Assembly: GCA_022266195.1 (NCBI GenBank)
Contig: WHVY01000002.1
Location: 511,001-575,000 of the forward strand
Length of the DNA stretch: 64,000 nucleotides
Direction of reading: 5' to 3'
Origin: Tetranychus cinnabarinus
Taxonomy: Eukaryota; Arthropoda; Arachnida; Trombidiformes; Tetranychidae
Under the pieces are notes generated by a model. That model made no database searches and had not been told where the DNA came from. It saw nothing but the letters and a program-made list of their open reading frames with translations. The translations under genes were made by a program, and so were the position numbers. Positions 50,704 through 62,375 of this stretch are shown piece by piece. The number at the start of each line of letters is the position of its first letter. The stretch's first letter is position 1.

Positions 50704-53700
50704 TCATATTTTAAATATGCTTTTAACAGCTCCAAGAGCTCCAGACAAGGTGGGACCTTGCTGTTGAGCTTGAGTCTGCTGTTGCATCTGACCCATTTGA
50801 TTCATCTGGTTCATTTGATTCATTTGATTCATTTGATTCATAGGACCTCCATAATAGCCTTGCTGTCCATACTGCTGCTGTTGTGGCTGTTGGGTTTGCA
50901 TCGTACCAAAGCGAGGTCCTTGTTTGAATTGTTGTTGTGGTTGTTGCTGCATTTGCTGTTGCATTTGCTGTTGGTGGTGTTGCTGCTGTTGCTGTTGGTA
51001 CGTTTGTTGTGTGGGCATTTGTTGTTGCATTGGCATTTGTTGCTGATGTTGACCTTGCTGTTGACCGAAAGCATTGAAATTCTGAGGAGCTCCAGCTCTT
51101 GGTGTTGTTGCTTCTTCCAGAATCTTTTTCCCACTATTGAATAAACTAGAAAATGGATTCAAACTAGTTGTTTGTTGAGTCTGTGGTTGGTGCTGTTGTT
51201 GTTGCATTTGCTGGTTAGTCATTTGCTGTTGACCAACTTGTTGTTGGTTCGGTCTCTGTTGGTTCATTCCAAGATCTAAACTATTCGGCCGATGCTTATT
51301 ACCCATCATGCCATATTGTGATTGTGGTTGCATATTCATCGATTGATTACCATACTGTCCTTGAGGTCTCATTCCTTGTCCTTGGGCCATGGAGTTTCCT
51401 TGATACATGTTGGATCCATACATGTTAGAACCATATGACTGATTCATATGACCTTGTTGATACGGTTGAGAGTAACCTTGCATACCAGAGCGTCCTCGCA
51501 TTTGACCCTAAAAAAGGATTGGAAAGTAAATAATTGGAGTGAGTTAATATTTTGTCAATAAATAATGAACATCCTGAAAGAGAAACCATTGAATTTCAAA
51601 GATTTACAAAGAGAGGATGAAGACAATGACAAGGCAACATTTGAGTGTTAAGGTTGAGAAAGATGCCGTTTGAACAAATCAGTCAAAAACATGCAAAGGA
51701 AAGGTAAGCAGAGTATTAAGCAGGTAGGATAATTGGACGAAGAAATGGGTCACTTTTGAGCTTTTTGCTGGTGTTACCAGAAAATTGTACAGACTTCAAG
51801 ATTTATCGAGTTATCTCATTTTAGTTTTCCTTTTAATCATTCTGTCGTTTGAATGATTAATCAAATTAATGAACAGCAAATTTCTAATCAAGTCAATTCT
51901 ATTCAAGATGTTGATTCAAAGAGAGTGCCACATTTTCCAATATCTCAATTTATCGATCAGCCGAACGAGGGAGATAACTCACATGTCGATCAGTAGACTC
52001 GGTTAAAAAATTGGATGGAACTAAACCGCGGACGCCGTTCAATTCTCCCATATAGAAACCATCTTCATCCATTTCACCGTAAACGTAGATCACATCACCA
52101 GCATTAAAAGCTAACTCCACCTAAGTAAGCAAGAAGATGTAGAAGGTAAAGAAAAGAAATAAGGCAAATAACAACGAGAGCAAGAAATTGCATACTTAAT
52201 AGGAATGAAGGTAGCAATTATTGTTAATATAATAATTAATATAAAAAATACTGAAATACTAAAAACAAAACTAACCAGAACCTATTAGATGATTGAGATG
52301 AAATCAAATGTTTGAAATGTTAATGTTAAGGCAAGGGAAATAATTATTTTCAAGTAACTGGTAAAGTCAACTACGGAAAAGCACAGGCAGTAAAAAAAGA
52401 ACATGTAATTCAAAATGTTTGCTATTCTAAAATTTTTAATGGCTTTTGTGCAGTGTTGATTAATGAGAATTGATGAGATGATTAAGGGATTAAAGCTTGA
52501 TAAACTATGTTTAGCTAAAAGGCAGGCTGGTAATATCATTTAATTTAAATGATGATGTAAACTAGGCAGGATTAACGGGTTGTTCAAAGATTGCCGTTTT
52601 TTGGGCTCCTCAGTTGTTGGAGTTATTGTCTTGTGTTAATAGTATCTTAACCACTTTTGATAATTATTTTTGAAAAAGAGAGAAATAAATTGCGAGATCA
52701 AAAATCGATAGCACAATTATACCTCTGTGTCAGGATTAGGAGAGAGCTCTTGTGGATCATAATCATAGAGTGCCGACATCTTTTTTACTGGCAAATGGCC
52801 CCAAGGATCATTATCATTAGTCCCACGAAGAGGTTGGCCCGTTTCAGGGTCACATTGAACTTCAGAAACCATGTTGCAAGGCACATAACCAACTCTATTG
52901 TTTAATTCTCCTCGATAAAATCCATCTGGATCTTTTTCACCATAAATCTAAACACCGGGATTGACAAAATATTATTAAAGGTCAAGATGTTATAACTGAT
53001 AATTTAATTCGAAGATTATCTTAAAAAGTCATACCTTGATTAGATCACCTTCTCTGAAGGGCAATTCCTCATTAGCTGCATCAGGATTAGGAGACATTGT
53101 TAATGGATCGTAGTCGTAAAGAGCAACAAACCATCGGATATCTCGCGGTCCCCGAGCCCGACCATGACCAGTACCAAAATGTGATCTCTCGTATTCGCTA
53201 TACTGACGACTTCGATATGGAGGTTGAGGTGATGGTCCACCATATCTTCCACCTTTACCTCTCATTGTTGCTTCGAATTCTTCTTCTGAATAGCTTTCTA
53301 TTGGGTTAACACTTTCACTTGGTGTGTCTTTCGTTATCGCTGTGAAAATTGGATAAAAAAAGAAAATGAAATAAATTAAAAGATCTGTAACAACGCACTG
53401 ATTTATTTAACAGTACCGATGGATGGAATGGTCATTCGGTTAGGATTTGTTTGCATGGTTCCGGAAGTTTGTTGGAAGCCCTGTTGGTGCATTTGCATTG
53501 AATGTTGATTCTGTTGAGGGTGAAATTGTTGGTGTTGCATTGACATTGGACCAGCTTGACGGTTTGAAAAGTTACCATGTTGCTGTTGGTGTTGTAATGA
53601 CTGTGAATGCATTTGATTTGATGGTTGTTGGTGATATGGATGTTGAATTTGATGACCAAGATTAGACTGATGATGCGAGGCATATGACTGTTGATGAGCA

Positions 53701-56700
53701 GGCAGTGGATAATGATGTTGGTTTGCATGTTGATGTCGCTGTAAGAAAATAAACAAATCAAAGTTAGTCAAATTAACTAAAACGAAAATATCATGGAATA
53801 AATCAATTACCATGGGAAGTTGTGTGCGCATAGGAGCTCTATGATGACCTGGATGAACCTGAATAAAAAACAAATATGTCAATTGGTGTTTACTTTGCAA
53901 TGGAATGAACCATTTAGAAACGGATATTTTCAAAATCACAAATAACTCTCATTATGTGCAAATAACAAAAGTTCAGACGAAAGTACCATTTCTTAAACAA
54001 ACTGTGCAAAATAGTGTGTGATTGTGATGGGGCAACAAGTTATTGTTAGCGGGTTGGTGTTCAGACAAGTTGAGATTTTAAACAATCAAGTAATGGTGCA
54101 AAAGGAAAAATACGAGGAATTTCAAGTGAAATGACGACATTACATGGTGTGAGACAAACAACCTTTAGATCAAGACACTGGTGAACGGGTTTGACTAAAT
54201 GTAACACAGAAGTAAATTGTTTGAACAGTATTTCAGGATGAGAATTATGTCAGTTTTTAAATCAATAAAAACCAGAACATTGGTTTGATTATTAGTACAT
54301 AAAGATTAACAAACAAGCAGACAAATACAACAACTATCAATGCAATGTTAGTGGTTAGATCTACCTGATTAGGCGAAGGATCAAAAACTTTGGATCGCCG
54401 AGCAACATTGTTCATAAGTTGATTAATCTCAGTTTCCGATTCAGAGTCAGAATGGACTCGTCCCTGATTCGGGGTTTGTGTTGCATGCAGATAATGATTG
54501 TAATTCTGTAAGTAGTTTACAAGAAGAATGAATATTTCGACTCTTCTGATTTATCCAATTTTTAGCTTACAAAGATTTGACTAACATTAAATTCAAAAAT
54601 TCACTTTAAACAATTGAATCTCTCAATTTTAATAATATTGTTATCAACATAACTTATAATCTTCCTACTGAAAACTCTAAAATTTAACTATTGAATTAGA
54701 CTTGTTGGATTGAATCAAAACGGTAAACAGTTATCCAACTGATTTGGTAAGAATAATTATGAGCTCTATTTTTGATTTCTCAAATGAACCAAATAGTTGT
54801 AAGCAAAAAAGTTCAATGTTTGACTGAATTAATATAAAAAAAGTTATTAACTAAGCTATATTGGTTGACAGGAGGCGATGGATAATTATCCACATTTGAT
54901 TGGTAACATTGTCCATAACATCTTTCAGTCTAAAAAGAGAAGTTGAGAAAATAAAAGTGTAAAAATGAACAGTTCGCTCGAACATATTAGATCCAACAAG
55001 ATCAGTAGACATTTTATATTTTTACAATAATGATTCATCAAGACTGTCTTTTAGCAATATAAAAATAAAACATTAGATTCTGAGCTAATATTATTGACGC
55101 TTGCGTTTAAATATAAGTCTTATCCGTTATATCAATGATTAATTAGCTTTTGATTTGTTAGTGTTTTGTTGGTCAGGTTAAAGGCATTCAACTAATTATC
55201 CAATTATTGGAAAATCTAATTTCTTGACCGATAGTAATTTGGTGTGCAAATTCAGCAAAATTACAAACGTAAATGGTTTAGATACAGAAATAAACCAATG
55301 CTACAACTAATAACAGCTACAGTTATAATAATAATGGAAGAGAGCAATAAAGTTTAACAAAAGTTGAACATATCGATTGTGAAGAGGAAGTTTTGCTATT
55401 TCTCTACGGGTCGATTGACGGATCCAATCAGGATAAATAATCGTAAAGAATATGTTTGATGTAAATACCTTTCGATGAGCACCGAGTTTAATTAAATCAT
55501 CAGGAATTTGACAAGGCATTGAATCTTGGGAACAATTTTCTCCTGATTTTGTACGCACAGTAACAGCTTTCTTATGGAAACTCTCGATTTGACCAACATC
55601 GAGTAGTGCATGATCCCCTGTAATTAAAAGCAAAATGATTAAAAATTCGGCTCAAGAATTAATTTTCCATTAAATTTCTGTCTATCTTAAAATCTCAGGA
55701 CTTTCATCTCATCATAAGCTTATAAGTCTTGTTATTTAAAACCTAAATAACAGACAAAGGTTAAAAGTCATTTCTCAATCATCAATTGTGTACATCTATT
55801 TTTCATGGAAAAATCTTCTGCTCTATATTTACTGATTCAGCTATGCATGAAGCTTCTTTGAGTAGTTAATGAAACATGTAGGATTCAAGTTGAAATATGT
55901 GGAGGTTGTCTTGGATAAGTTTAAATAGTTAATGGATAAACAGAATGAAAATAAAGTGTAATACCAGTTGGACTATCGATTTCAGTCAATTTTTTGTGAG
56001 CAGCAAAAACAGCATAACCTGTTACTGGACAGCCATTCGAGGTTCCATATTGGTCCAACGTTACTGGAAGCCATGTTACAAGTAAAGTTCCATCTTGAGG
56101 TCCCGCTTCTACTTGCACATCCACTGGGGGTTCTGGAAGACCTGTAATACAGAAAATATTGTTAGAGTTGAAACAAGTTTAAAGATTGGCAAAAAATGAA
56201 ATTACTTTTTGGTAAAGTCCGAAAATCAACAAAAGTAGTCAACATCTCGAGTTTTTTGGGATTCTTTTCATCAAATGACATCAGTTTACCAGGTTTGGCA
56301 CGGACAGAAACACGATAGAGTGTATTAGCAGCCAATCCAGTTATCAAGTGCTTGAAAACCCCCGGACCAACTGTTTTAACTTCCACAGAGTTAACAGCAA
56401 CTACATGATAAAAGTTACTATTACAGGGTAACCAGCTGATTAAAGCTGATTCAGAGGTAATACTGGTAGCTTTTACACAACACGGAGCAAATGGTACATC
56501 TAATTAAGATATTAAAAAAATGGTTAAAAATATTGGTTAAGATAGATATTATAATATAATAATATATTAATAGAAAACTAATTAAACTGTTAACATACTT
56601 TTGCCAATAATTATAGTACAGGCTGCATCTCTGGAACTTCTTCCTAAATTATTTATGGCTCGAATGCTGATTCGATGTGGCTAAAAAGGTTTTTCATCAT

Positions 56701-59666
56701 TAGTAATAAATATTAATCAATAATAAATCAATATTTTACTACAATTGAATGAACTTACAATTGAGGAGTCAACACCTTCAACTAAGGCTTTAGTTCTTTC
56801 GATGCTTGGTAGAGTAACTTTTAGAACACCGTCAACATAAATTTGGTAGCATTCAATAAATGTTGGAGGGCAGTCAGGAGGCAACCAATAAAGAAGAATG
56901 CTTTTATGAAATTGGCGCTCTAATATTAGTCTCCTTGGAGGGGGAACTGAAAAAGGAAAAGACATAAAATTGATTAAAACGATTGTTTCCTCAGAGATTA
57001 CGAGAGATATGAATAAAGGGAATAAAGGAAATAATTCATAAGCCATGAGAACAAAAACAATTACCAATATCTCGCGCGGCAGTTGCTTGAGCTCTTTCGG
57101 GATCGGATAAATCTTCTTCGTCGATTTCCTGAGATTCAGCCAATTCAATATAATCATTCATTCTATGAAAGTCCTCTGAAAAATGAGTGAAAAATTAAAA
57201 GATTAATCAGATGTAGTGACTTTGATTTAAAAACATTGTACCTGGTGCAATCAAATGTTGAAAATTTGTGTGAGCCATGGCATCATTGAGTAGGGTATCG
57301 TAAAATTCGGGCGGATAACTAACACTAGATTCATCACCATCCCGATTTTCGTATAATACAGTTGCTTGAAATTCAAATAAATCTTCACCCGTTAATTTTT
57401 CGATAAAATTAGACGGAACCAAGCCTTTTCTACCATCTAGAGTTTCTCCTACAAAAAAACCATCATCATCCATATCACCGGCAACTAAAATGAAATCTCC
57501 AGCTGCTAGATGTAGTTCTTGTTCGGGGTTTTCATTGGGTGACTGTTTGAATGGATCATAGCTGTACCGAGCAATAAAAACTTTGCATCTTCCACGATTA
57601 GGTATCTCAATACTATCAACAATATCCTCGGCTAATCTTAATTCCTGCTCTTTACGAATGTGCTGTAAAATAGTGTTTGGATCATCTTTTCCTGGAAGCA
57701 TTGTATTTATTGGTAAAGTTAATTTTTTCTCTCGATTAAAATGACTCCGATCTGAAAATAAAGAAGAGCGAATGGAAGAGAAATGGGTAAATATCATATT
57801 AGCGATGTGCAGTGCTTAATATTTAAAAAATGGCGAAAGTAAACAAAACAGCAGATTTAGAGATGGTAAAGAAATCTGAAAATTTATAATATTAAATCTA
57901 TTATATGAACCGGTGAATCAGTAGAAAAGCTATTAATCAATAAATGATGAGAAACAAACACCGGCCAGAAGATATGTTGATTAAATTGAAAAAATATACC
58001 AACCTGAAAGAAGTTGGGTATGTGAAGTTGAGTGAAATCCTGAAATATTCGAGGTCAGTGCTGGCAATGATGAGGATAACAAGGCAGATGAAGATGAAGT
58101 AGTGTTGTTTGAAGAGATTCTTTTAACCTTTTGATCTAACTCAGCCAAAATTTTATTATCTTGTTCCAATTTTTTCATAAGTTTTTCCAATTCCTTACTT
58201 GAAATTGAAGGACCTTAAGAGAAAAGATAAAGGGATTGAAATTTTTCCATTAGACTACGTGAAAGGTTAATGATTATTCAATGATAGGTTAAAAACTAAC
58301 CTCCAGCTCGGGAATCAAATTGAGACTGTCTATCAAAAGATTGGCGATCATTTAGGGCCGGCATAGATGAAGATAAAGCGGCAGTAGTAGTTGACCCAAT
58401 GGAAGATGTTGATGAAGTAACTTGTGATGTACTAGTTACCGGTGTAACTGTGGTCGGTGCCATGGATGAGGAGGTTTCGGTATCCAAGGCTGAGGATGTT
58501 GATGGTGTGGTGGTTGAGGCCATATTGCTCGATGTATTTATTCGTTCAACTTCCAATTCTTCCAGTTCTCGAAGTGCTTTATCATCTTCTTCCAGCTTTC
58601 TCATTAGTTTATCTACATCGAAAGAAGATGGAAGCGAACCTGAGCCTGAAAAACATGTGTACAGCAAACAAATTTACATGAGAATTTCGGACAAAACATT
58701 TAGCTGGTGATGCTATATATATCTTAACAATTAAGTAAATGTTATTATTGTTAATATCATTTTAATATTATTATTGACCTCAATACAGTTCTAACATTAT
58801 CTCTATTCTCATTGATTATTTATGGGATGAGATGAGGCCTTATTAGTTGATGACTTTTCAAACCATACGAAAAAAGCAAAAGGAATAAAAAGAAAGGTAG
58901 ATTAAAGCTAAAGGAAGAGGAAAGGGAAAGGGAAAAGGAAAAGACTAAAAGCAAATTAGATTGCGATTCAAGGCATGATCACTGGAATGTAAATAATTAT
59001 ATCATAATCTCTGGATATTATGGTTATTAGTTTTAATTTCATTTCAATACAGAAAAATGATTGATGCCAATCAACGCTTTTTACTCAAGATCAAACCCTT
59101 TACCAGAACTGTTGTGACTGCTGAGAAGGCAAGAACTAGTGGTGAATAGATGTATGAAAGTGATCATGATAAAATCACTTAACTATTCGAACAGAGATGA
59201 ATATGAGCTTCACTGAACATAAACAATGAGGCTTTTAACATGGGTCAAGCTTTTGTAAAGAGATTTATAAAACTGACCTTTGATAAATGTAGTTGAGTCA
59301 AATGTTTAGGAGAAAACTGATTACTACAAGTGGTCAACAATTTTAAGATTATTGATTAATAATTGATTGGTTAAGAAGCAATAAAATTGAATATTGTTGG
59401 CGGGATTAAACAGTGTACATGTAAATGGATATAAAACATGCTCGGTCGAATGGGATTAAAAGTCATAAGAGATGAGATAATGAAAATGAAAATGACTTAC
59501 CTTTTCTATCACATTTATCATGTCTACCAATATCAATTGAATTTGATCTAAAGGATACCCTAGGATTGGATGAAGATGCAGATGAGGATAATGATCTAGT
59601 GGAATCGTATGATTTTTTCATTCCAGTTGAAGATGAAGAGTAACAATCTAATGATGAGGAAGCCAT
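50704..59666 (-). CDS. Rbp: RIM-binding protein (RIM-BP), presynaptic active-zone scaffold
   Basis: RIM-BP links voltage-gated calcium channels and RIM to release sites at presynaptic active zones; its SH3 domains bind proline-rich motifs. The spliced frame encodes 1,430 residues. A Ser-rich N-terminus with two coiled-coil segments (~67-91 and ~179-203) is followed by SH3-I (~296-360; GRKGLVPSNF), three FN3 domains (~448-537, 538-635, 636-744), a linker with an acidic serine patch (HSDSESETE), a Gln/His-rich exon (834-940), SH3-II (~1010-1072; WFVALYDYDPLTMSPNPDA), SH3-III (~1099-1160; RGLVPSNFL) and a Gln/Met-rich tail (1164-1430). SH3-FN3x3-SH3-SH3 is the signature order of the family. The ATG at 59666 is the first in an exon frame with an upstream in-frame stop (TAA). 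Extra upstream exons or alternative starts cannot be excluded. The length exceeds vertebrate members, mainly through low-complexity linkers. Confidence 0.95.
50704..59666 (-). other. Rbp: Exon map of RIM-BP (18 coding exons)
   Basis: In transcription order: 59501-59666, 58301-58645, 58004-58213, 57242-57751 (SH3-I), 57065-57175, 56759-56946, 56599-56680, 56206-56499, 55965-56141, 55469-55617 (FN3 region, last five), 54852-54929, 54365-54505, 53811-53858, 53417-53738, 53035-53339 (start of SH3-II), 52723-52947 (end of SH3-II, start of SH3-III), 51983-52120 (end of SH3-III), 50704-51507 (tail and stop). Lengths sum to 4,293 bases, exactly 1,431 codons, and every junction keeps frame with GT-AG ends. 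The weakest donor is GTTAAT after 54852. Introns range from 64 to 855 bases. I inferred these joins by eye from splice signals and protein continuity; alternative exons are possible in the larger introns (52121-52722, 53859-54364, 54930-55468, 58646-59500). Confidence 0.85.
50797..50841 (-). repeat. Five in-frame MNQ repeats in the RIM-BP tail
   Basis: A nine-base unit (ATGAATCAA, one copy ATGAACCAG) is repeated five times in the last exon and encodes (Met-Asn-Gln)x5. It is a coding minisatellite likely to vary in copy number between individuals. Confidence 0.9.
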
Positions 59667-60847
59667 TGGTAAAGTGAAGTGTCCAGTTATCCGTTATGGA
59701 GGCAGCTTTTGGTATCTTCTGCTTAACTGGTTACCCCGAGTTGAACATATTTTTGTTTACAGGTTTATGTTACACTTGGTTTTTATAAAAAAAGGGAGAG
59801 AGTTAATTGTTATATTAACTGTTAACAGCTATCCTAATTAATTTAACCATTGTTGGTTCCTTCTGACAATTTGATGGTAGTAAAAAGACTCTCACGCAGA
59901 TCCCAGAATGTGAGCATGTATTATGTTATTAGTTCGAGAGAAAAAGATAAAAGCAAAGAGGTGTATAGAAAGGGGAATAAAAGGCAGGACAAGAAGCTAA
60001 AAAATATTAAAGAGAGAGTTGGTAGAGAGAAGATCAGTCATCATTTCTTCGTTTCTTTATTTTTCATAATAAATGTTATAAATCAGTTTCTTCAAACAGA
60101 ATGAACTTGGGTTAACTTAAAAAAAAGAGTCATATTTTTTCGGGCTCTTGGGTAGAAGTTAATCGTTTTCAGATTATTGGTATAAGGTTAAATAATGGTA
60201 ATTTTGGAATGAAAAGGAGAAGAATCTGAGTGGAAGATGAACTGAACTAAACATTCTGTGAGCTTAACATAACTTTCATCAGTCACACCTCATAACATCA
60301 ACCAACTTTCAAGCAACATTCAACTAACAACATTTCATTTTAAGTCGCCTAATATAATCGATCGAAGGAAAAGCTGGAAAGAATTTTTCAGGGCAAACTC
60401 ATTGCTAACATGGAGTCTCTCTTTCTATTTAATATTCCTTAGAGTACATATAATCTTTCTTCTCTTCTCCCTGTTATTTCCTCTCACCCACTCACTCCTA
60501 CTCTCTGTGTGTATTTGTCTTGTAAGCTATTTACCTTTTAACCTGATTGACTGACTGACAAAAATCATTCTGGTTTTTCTCATACCTTCCCTGGTTGTTT
60601 CCAGAAAGTAAGGTTTAAGCTACTTCAATTAGTCATGAACCTGAAAACAAATTCAAACTATAGTCAACAGTAAAGTATTAACCTGTTACAGTTGGTATCT
60701 CATCTTTTCATTTCATTTTATATTAAAAACCAATTATTCTGGAAATCTTACAAATACAAAAAACATCAATTCTCCCACAAAATCTAGAATTAATTTAGTC
60801 AAACAGATTTTTGTTTTTTTTTCAATTTCTCAGTTCAACATATTAAA
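59667..60847. other. 5' flank of RIM-BP and 3' flank of VPS25
   Basis: This holds the RIM-BP leader and promoter (minus strand, reading left) and the distal 3' region of VPS25. No coding sequence is recognised. A plus-strand frame at 59850-60104 is Lys/Arg-rich and lacks any protein-like pattern. No TATA box could be assigned. Confidence 0.5.
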
Positions 60848-60853
60848 TTTATT
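60848..60853 (-). other. Candidate poly(A) signal for VPS25
   Basis: AATAAA on the minus strand about 200 bases beyond the VPS25 stop codon. Confidence 0.35.
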
Positions 60854-61053
60854 TACTATCCTCTTTTGTTTGTTTCATTTGTACAGTTGAAATTATCATT
60901 GTTCTCCACGCTTTATGTTTTTAACTGGTATTGTTATTACAAATAATTATGTTGATAAGTTCAAGTAAATGAACTTATCCAAAGAAACCATTTGATGCAA
61001 CTCAATCCTTCTTGATCTTTTGAATAAATTCGAGTACAACAGAATACTTCCAA

Positions 61054-61590
61054 TTATCCTAGAAATTTAACACCACCATTATCGTCTAAACTTATTATTG
61101 TGGCTTTGCCTTGCTTTTCTAACACTTGGAGACTTTTTTTGAGCACTTCATAATCAAGTCCATGGAATGGCTCTTTTACCGTTTCATCACCTGAAACAAT
61201 CTCGTAAAGAGTACAAACATTATTGATGTAACCAACATTGTATACCCAATGGTAGATTAGATTTGCCCATGCTTCCGGAGTATTCCAATAGATGAAAACA
61301 CTGGATTTATTTTTATCTGACCAATCGGCAACTCCTTTTTCCTTCATGTTTTCAAAAATAGTGATCAAACCATCCAAAGTTAAACCTCTAGAAATGGATG
61401 CATTTTGAAAGGGTGGTTCTGTTAAGGCCTTTTTAAGATCAATCTTGAAGATACGATTATTTTTACAATAATTGAGAATCAGAGAAGACCATGCTTCTAG
61501 TTGAGCTTTCCTAGTCTCTAAATTTGGTTGAATGGTAAAAAACGGAGGAAAATTATACTGCCAGTAATCAGACAGGACAGGATCTGGCAT
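61054..61590 (-). CDS. Vps25: VPS25, ESCRT-II subunit
   Basis: The single-exon frame encodes 178 residues, close to the usual ~176 for the family. VPS25 is present in two copies in ESCRT-II, bridges to the ESCRT-III subunit VPS20/CHMP6, and supports sorting of ubiquitinated cargo into multivesicular endosomes. The N-terminal PPFF motif (15-18, in YWQYNFPPFFTIQPN) is the family motif that docks onto VPS22 and VPS36. The rest matches its two winged-helix domains, with conserved pieces such as LEAWSSLILNYC and WNTPEAWANLIYHWVY. I placed the start at the ATG at 61590; the frame is open a little further upstream but has no other ATG. A leader intron is likely (61627-61693). No disabling changes are seen. 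Confidence 0.95.
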   Translation of the reverse strand: MPDPVLSDYWQYNFPPFFTIQPNLETRKAQLEAWSSLILNYCKNNRIFKIDLKKALTEPPFQNASISRGLTLDGLITIFENMKEKGVADWSDKNKSSVFIYWNTPEAWANLIYHWVYNVGYINNVCTLYEIVSGDETVKEPFHGLDYEVLKKSLQVLEKQGKATIISLDDNGGVKFLG

Positions 61591-61626
61591 TTTCAATTGA
61601 AGTCAGAAACCAATTTCAAGAATAAA

Positions 61627-61693
61627 CTGAAATAAAAAAAATAGAAATTAGAATGACATAAGAAATTGAAAATAAAAATTAAAAATGACAAAC
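61627..61693 (-). other. Likely intron in the VPS25 5' leader
   Basis: On the minus strand, AAG/GTTTGTC (donor) and a long T-rich acceptor ending TTATTTCAG bound 67 bases, a size similar to the smaller RIM-BP introns. It lies 37 bases upstream of the start codon. Inferred from splice signals only. Confidence 0.4.
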
Positions 61694-61901
61694 CTTAAAA
61701 AGATGTGTACACACAGTAAGACCAAACAGTTGATATTGGCTGCAGCAGAATATTAACAAATGGCGGATAAATTAAATTATTTTGTACACGGAGAGATTTA
61801 AATTTGGCGTGAATGTTGGGGTGAATATTTAACAGTACAAGGGTTAACTAAATAATAATAATGCTAGAAGAAACAAAGGTAATCCAATGGAGAATCGAGA
61901 A

Positions 61902-62081
61902 TTAAATAATAATGTCTTCTGGCTTTGTATCTTGAATCTTGGCAATACGTTCCTTCCTTACTGTAAGAACGCCAGCAAATGTGAAGACACAGTCGAAAAA
62001 AGCAACGCCGCTGAAAAGGATCAAACCAGTGAGGGCCACTTTATGCATTTTGTCATAAGTTGTCCGAGAAAATAGACTCAT
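61902..62081 (-). CDS. 59-residue single-pass membrane protein, COX14-like
   Basis: The ATG at 62081 opens a complete single-exon frame of 59 residues. It has a short N-terminal part (MSLFSRTTYDKMHKVALTGL), one hydrophobic segment (~18-41, ILFSGVAFFDCVFTFAGVL) and a basic then polar tail (VRKERIAKIQDTKPE). Size and layout resemble COX14, a small inner-mitochondrial-membrane factor needed for early assembly of cytochrome c oxidase subunit 1; the Lys-His-before-TM pattern also fits. Identity is too low to be sure by eye, and other small mitochondrial or ER proteins share this plan. The gene stands head to head with TPK1. A GTGAGT donor-like word about 20 bases upstream of the ATG on the same strand is probably incidental. 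Confidence 0.6.
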   Translation of the reverse strand: MSLFSRTTYDKMHKVALTGLILFSGVAFFDCVFTFAGVLTVRKERIAKIQDTKPEDIII

Positions 62082-62375
62082 AATTAACAAGAAAAATACT
62101 CACAATAATATGAACAATAATAAAGAATCAAACGTGGAAAAATGACAAAAACAAAAGCAAGCGAAGAGAAGAAATCAGCTGACTGAGGTTCTCATAGCAA
62201 GTCTTGAGGATGTTTTGAAAGTTATCTTCAAAGTTATCTACCATTCAAATTTTCGTTCTTGTTATTTTTCTGTAAAATTCAAATTAATTTGCTCTTGAAC
62301 TTTTCTATTCTTGATTTTTTTTAAATTATTTCTTTGTTTTTATTTCATTCGACTCCTTTGTGATCAACAGCGTAA
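62082..62375. promoter_or_regulatory. Shared divergent promoter region of the COX14-like gene and TPK1
   Basis: Only 294 bases separate two start codons facing apart, so the basal promoters of both genes must lie here or overlap the genes. No TATA box is obvious, as is common for housekeeping genes. Confidence 0.55.

Noticed and set aside
50838..51134. Second minus-strand frame rich in Asn, Ser and Lys
   Set aside because: Shifted reading of the same Gln-rich exon; the in-phase RIM-BP frame is continuous and spliced.
50758..51144. Leucine-rich 128-codon plus-strand frame opposite the RIM-BP tail
   Set aside because: It is the antisense of CAG/CAA-rich glutamine codons, which reads as Leu codons without stops. 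The RIM-BP frame on the minus strand explains it.
53432..53761. Minus-strand 109-codon frame and plus-strand 53447-53665 frame
   Set aside because: Out-of-frame and antisense shadows of the Gln/His-rich RIM-BP exon at 53417-53738.
58399..58710. Plus-strand frames over RIM-BP exon 2
   Set aside because: Antisense shadows of the Ser/Thr-rich coding exon; the minus strand carries conserved coiled-coil sequence with matching splice phases.
61887..62075. Plus-strand 62-codon frame opposite the COX14-like gene
   Set aside because: It has an ATG but no membrane or family pattern. The minus-strand frame has the tidy single-pass layout.
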